Assembly (NCBI GenBank): GCA_025935155.1
Contig: JAICVV010000144.1
Coordinates: forward strand, 1 to 5,847
Source: Alphaproteobacteria bacterium
GTDB taxonomy: Bacteria > Pseudomonadota > Alphaproteobacteria > Micropepsales > Micropepsaceae
DNA: 5,847 nt
Direction of reading: 5' to 3'
Below, in pieces: positions 4,840 through 5,847 of this stretch. The position numbers were made by a program, and so were the translations under genes. The first letter of the stretch is position 1; every line of letters starts with the position of its first letter. Below the pieces are notes generated by a model. That model had not been told where the DNA came from. It saw only the letters and a list, made by a program, of their open reading frames with translations, and did no database searches.

Positions 4840-5847
4840 ATGGAAGATGCGTGCGTTCCGAAATCGGAAGATTCTGACCCGCCCTCCTTGGCGGATGCCA
4901 AGGCCCTGCTGCGCACCGACGCGTCGCCAGCGGCGCTTGTGGCGGCGCGGGAAACGGTACTGCAGTTTCTCAAGGCGCACCCGGCAAGTGCGTCTGCCCA
5001 TCATGTCCTCGCAAACGTGCTGCTGAAGCTCAATCGCTACCCGGAAGCCGAGGAGCATTTTTTGCGAACCATCCAACTGGCGCCGGACCACTGGAAGGCG
5101 CGCTGGATGTTGGCGCGCATTCTTGTTCAGCGGACCGAATGGGAAACGGCGCTCCAGCAGATCGAGGTGCTGGTGCAGCAATATCCGGATGATCCGGACT
5201 ACCTCAACTTAAAGGCGCACGCCCTGCTGCATTCGGGCGAGTACGAAGAGGCTATATCCTGTTTCGAATCGCTGGTATCGGCCCATCCCGCTGCCGAGCA
5301 TTGGATGTTTTACGGCTATGCGCTGGCGACCGTCGGCCGTTATCAGGAAAGCATCGCCGCGTATCGCCAGGCCGTCGCGCTTAAACCGGATTTGGGTGAG
5401 GCGTATTGGAGTCTTTCAAATTTGAAGACGTTCCGGTTTTCCCTTGGCGAAACCGGCGCCATGCAACAAGCCCTGAAGGAGCCGTCCCTGGATGCGCGAA
5501 GCCGGTGCCTTATGCACTTCGCTCTCGGCAAGGCCTTCGAAGATGCCGGAGAATACGAGAACTCTTTTCAGCAATACAAAAATGGCAATTCCCTGTTTCG
5601 TAGGCAGCTGCAGCATAGCGCGGATCGCTTCGCCGATTTCGTGCGGCGGTCCAAGGCGACCTTCACACCTGAGTTCTTTCGCGAGCGCGCCGGCTCAGGC
5701 AATCCCGCAGCCGATCCCATATTCATTGTCGGCCTGCCGCGCTCCGGCTCTACCCTGATCGAGCAAATCCTGGCGAGCCATTCGATGGTCGAAGGCACCA
5801 AGGAATTGACAGTGCTCAACGCGATCGCAACGCGCGGTTCTGGCTAC
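4840..5847 (+). CDS. TPR-repeat sulfotransferase (divergent paralogue), 3' end outside the window
   Basis: An open frame of 336 codons runs from ATG 4840 to the window edge with no stop. Residues about 34-255 form TPR repeats (for example WMFYGYALATVGRYQESIAAY at 155-175). The PAPS 5'-phosphosulfate loop follows, GLPRSGST at 298-305 with Arg301, then TKEL with Glu322. The rest of the sulfotransferase domain lies beyond the window; by comparison with the leftward paralogue about 220 residues are missing. An aligned 50-residue TPR segment is 50% identical to the leftward paralogue by hand count, and the 31 residues around the loop are 26/31 identical. ATG 4840 is the first possible start in frame because a TGA stop sits immediately before it (4837-4839). 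No Shine-Dalgarno is present, and the promoter position suggests a leaderless mRNA. The enzyme should be cytoplasmic, sulfating an unknown acceptor from PAPS. Confidence 0.9.
   Translation, partial: MEDACVPKSEDSDPPSLADAKALLRTDASPAALVAARETVLQFLKAHPASASAHHVLANVLLKLNRYPEAEEHFLRTIQLAPDHWKARWMLARILVQRTEWETALQQIEVLVQQYPDDPDYLNLKAHALLHSGEYEEAISCFESLVSAHPAAEHWMFYGYALATVGRYQESIAAYRQAVALKPDLGEAYWSLSNLKTFRFSLGETGAMQQALKEPSLDARSRCLMHFALGKAFEDAGEYENSFQQYKNGNSLFRRQLQHSADRFADFVRRSKATFTPEFFRERAGSGNPAADPIFIVGLPRSGSTLIEQILASHSMVEGTKELTVLNAIATRGSGY

Noticed and set aside
4788..4842. A promoter for the leftward sulfotransferase in the right half of the intergenic region
   Set aside because: The minus strand offers only poor pairs (for example TTTCGG with GAATAC). 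No combination has a convincing -35 and -10 at 16-18 bp.
4828..5181. A 117-codon minus-strand frame overlapping the start of the rightward sulfotransferase
   Set aside because: The plus-strand frame here encodes clear TPR repeats continuing into a PAPS loop. The minus frame has Arg-rich shadow composition.
1..5847. tRNA, rRNA, CRISPR array, insertion sequence or phage genes
   Set aside because: No cloverleaf-like segments, spaced repeats, transposase motifs or terminal inverted repeats were seen. Nearly all of the window is accounted for by ordinary coding genes.

Overview
This window looks like chromosomal DNA from a GC-rich proteobacterium, most likely an alphaproteobacterium. A sphingomonad-like organism is a reasonable guess, because TPR-sulfotransferase genes are frequent there, but this rests on family recognition and base composition only. 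There are no RNA genes, CRISPR arrays, insertion sequences or phage genes.

Layout from right to left. Two related TPR-sulfotransferase genes stand head to head around a roughly 136 bp intergenic region (4704-4839). One runs leftward (3042-4703, complete). The other runs rightward (4840 to the window edge) and is cut off just after its PAPS-binding loop. Left of the leftward sulfotransferase, on the same minus strand, come a kynurenine/methionine-type class I aminotransferase (1805-2977), an amidase-signature amidase (388-1794, only 10 bp behind the aminotransferase), a 101-aa three-helix membrane protein of unknown function (30-335), and the first ten codons of a further gene overlapping its stop codon (1-30).

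The sulfotransferases should be cytoplasmic enzymes that move sulfate from PAPS to an unknown acceptor, with the TPR solenoid probably presenting the acceptor. By eye, the complete one keeps counterparts of all four active-site residues of human tyrosylprotein sulfotransferase, at matching spacing. It has also lost a conserved 3'-phosphate-binding serine. The aminotransferase-amidase pair looks like a small catabolic or salvage operon and recalls the transaminase plus omega-amidase pairing, but with an unrelated amidase fold.

The start regions are unusual. The rightward sulfotransferase and the aminotransferase both lack a Shine-Dalgarno sequence, and each has a sigma70-like promoter placed so that transcription should begin at the A of the ATG. 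Both may therefore give leaderless mRNAs. The leftward sulfotransferase and the aminotransferase also share a two-part sequence block upstream (7 + 9 identical bases, 5-6 bp apart).
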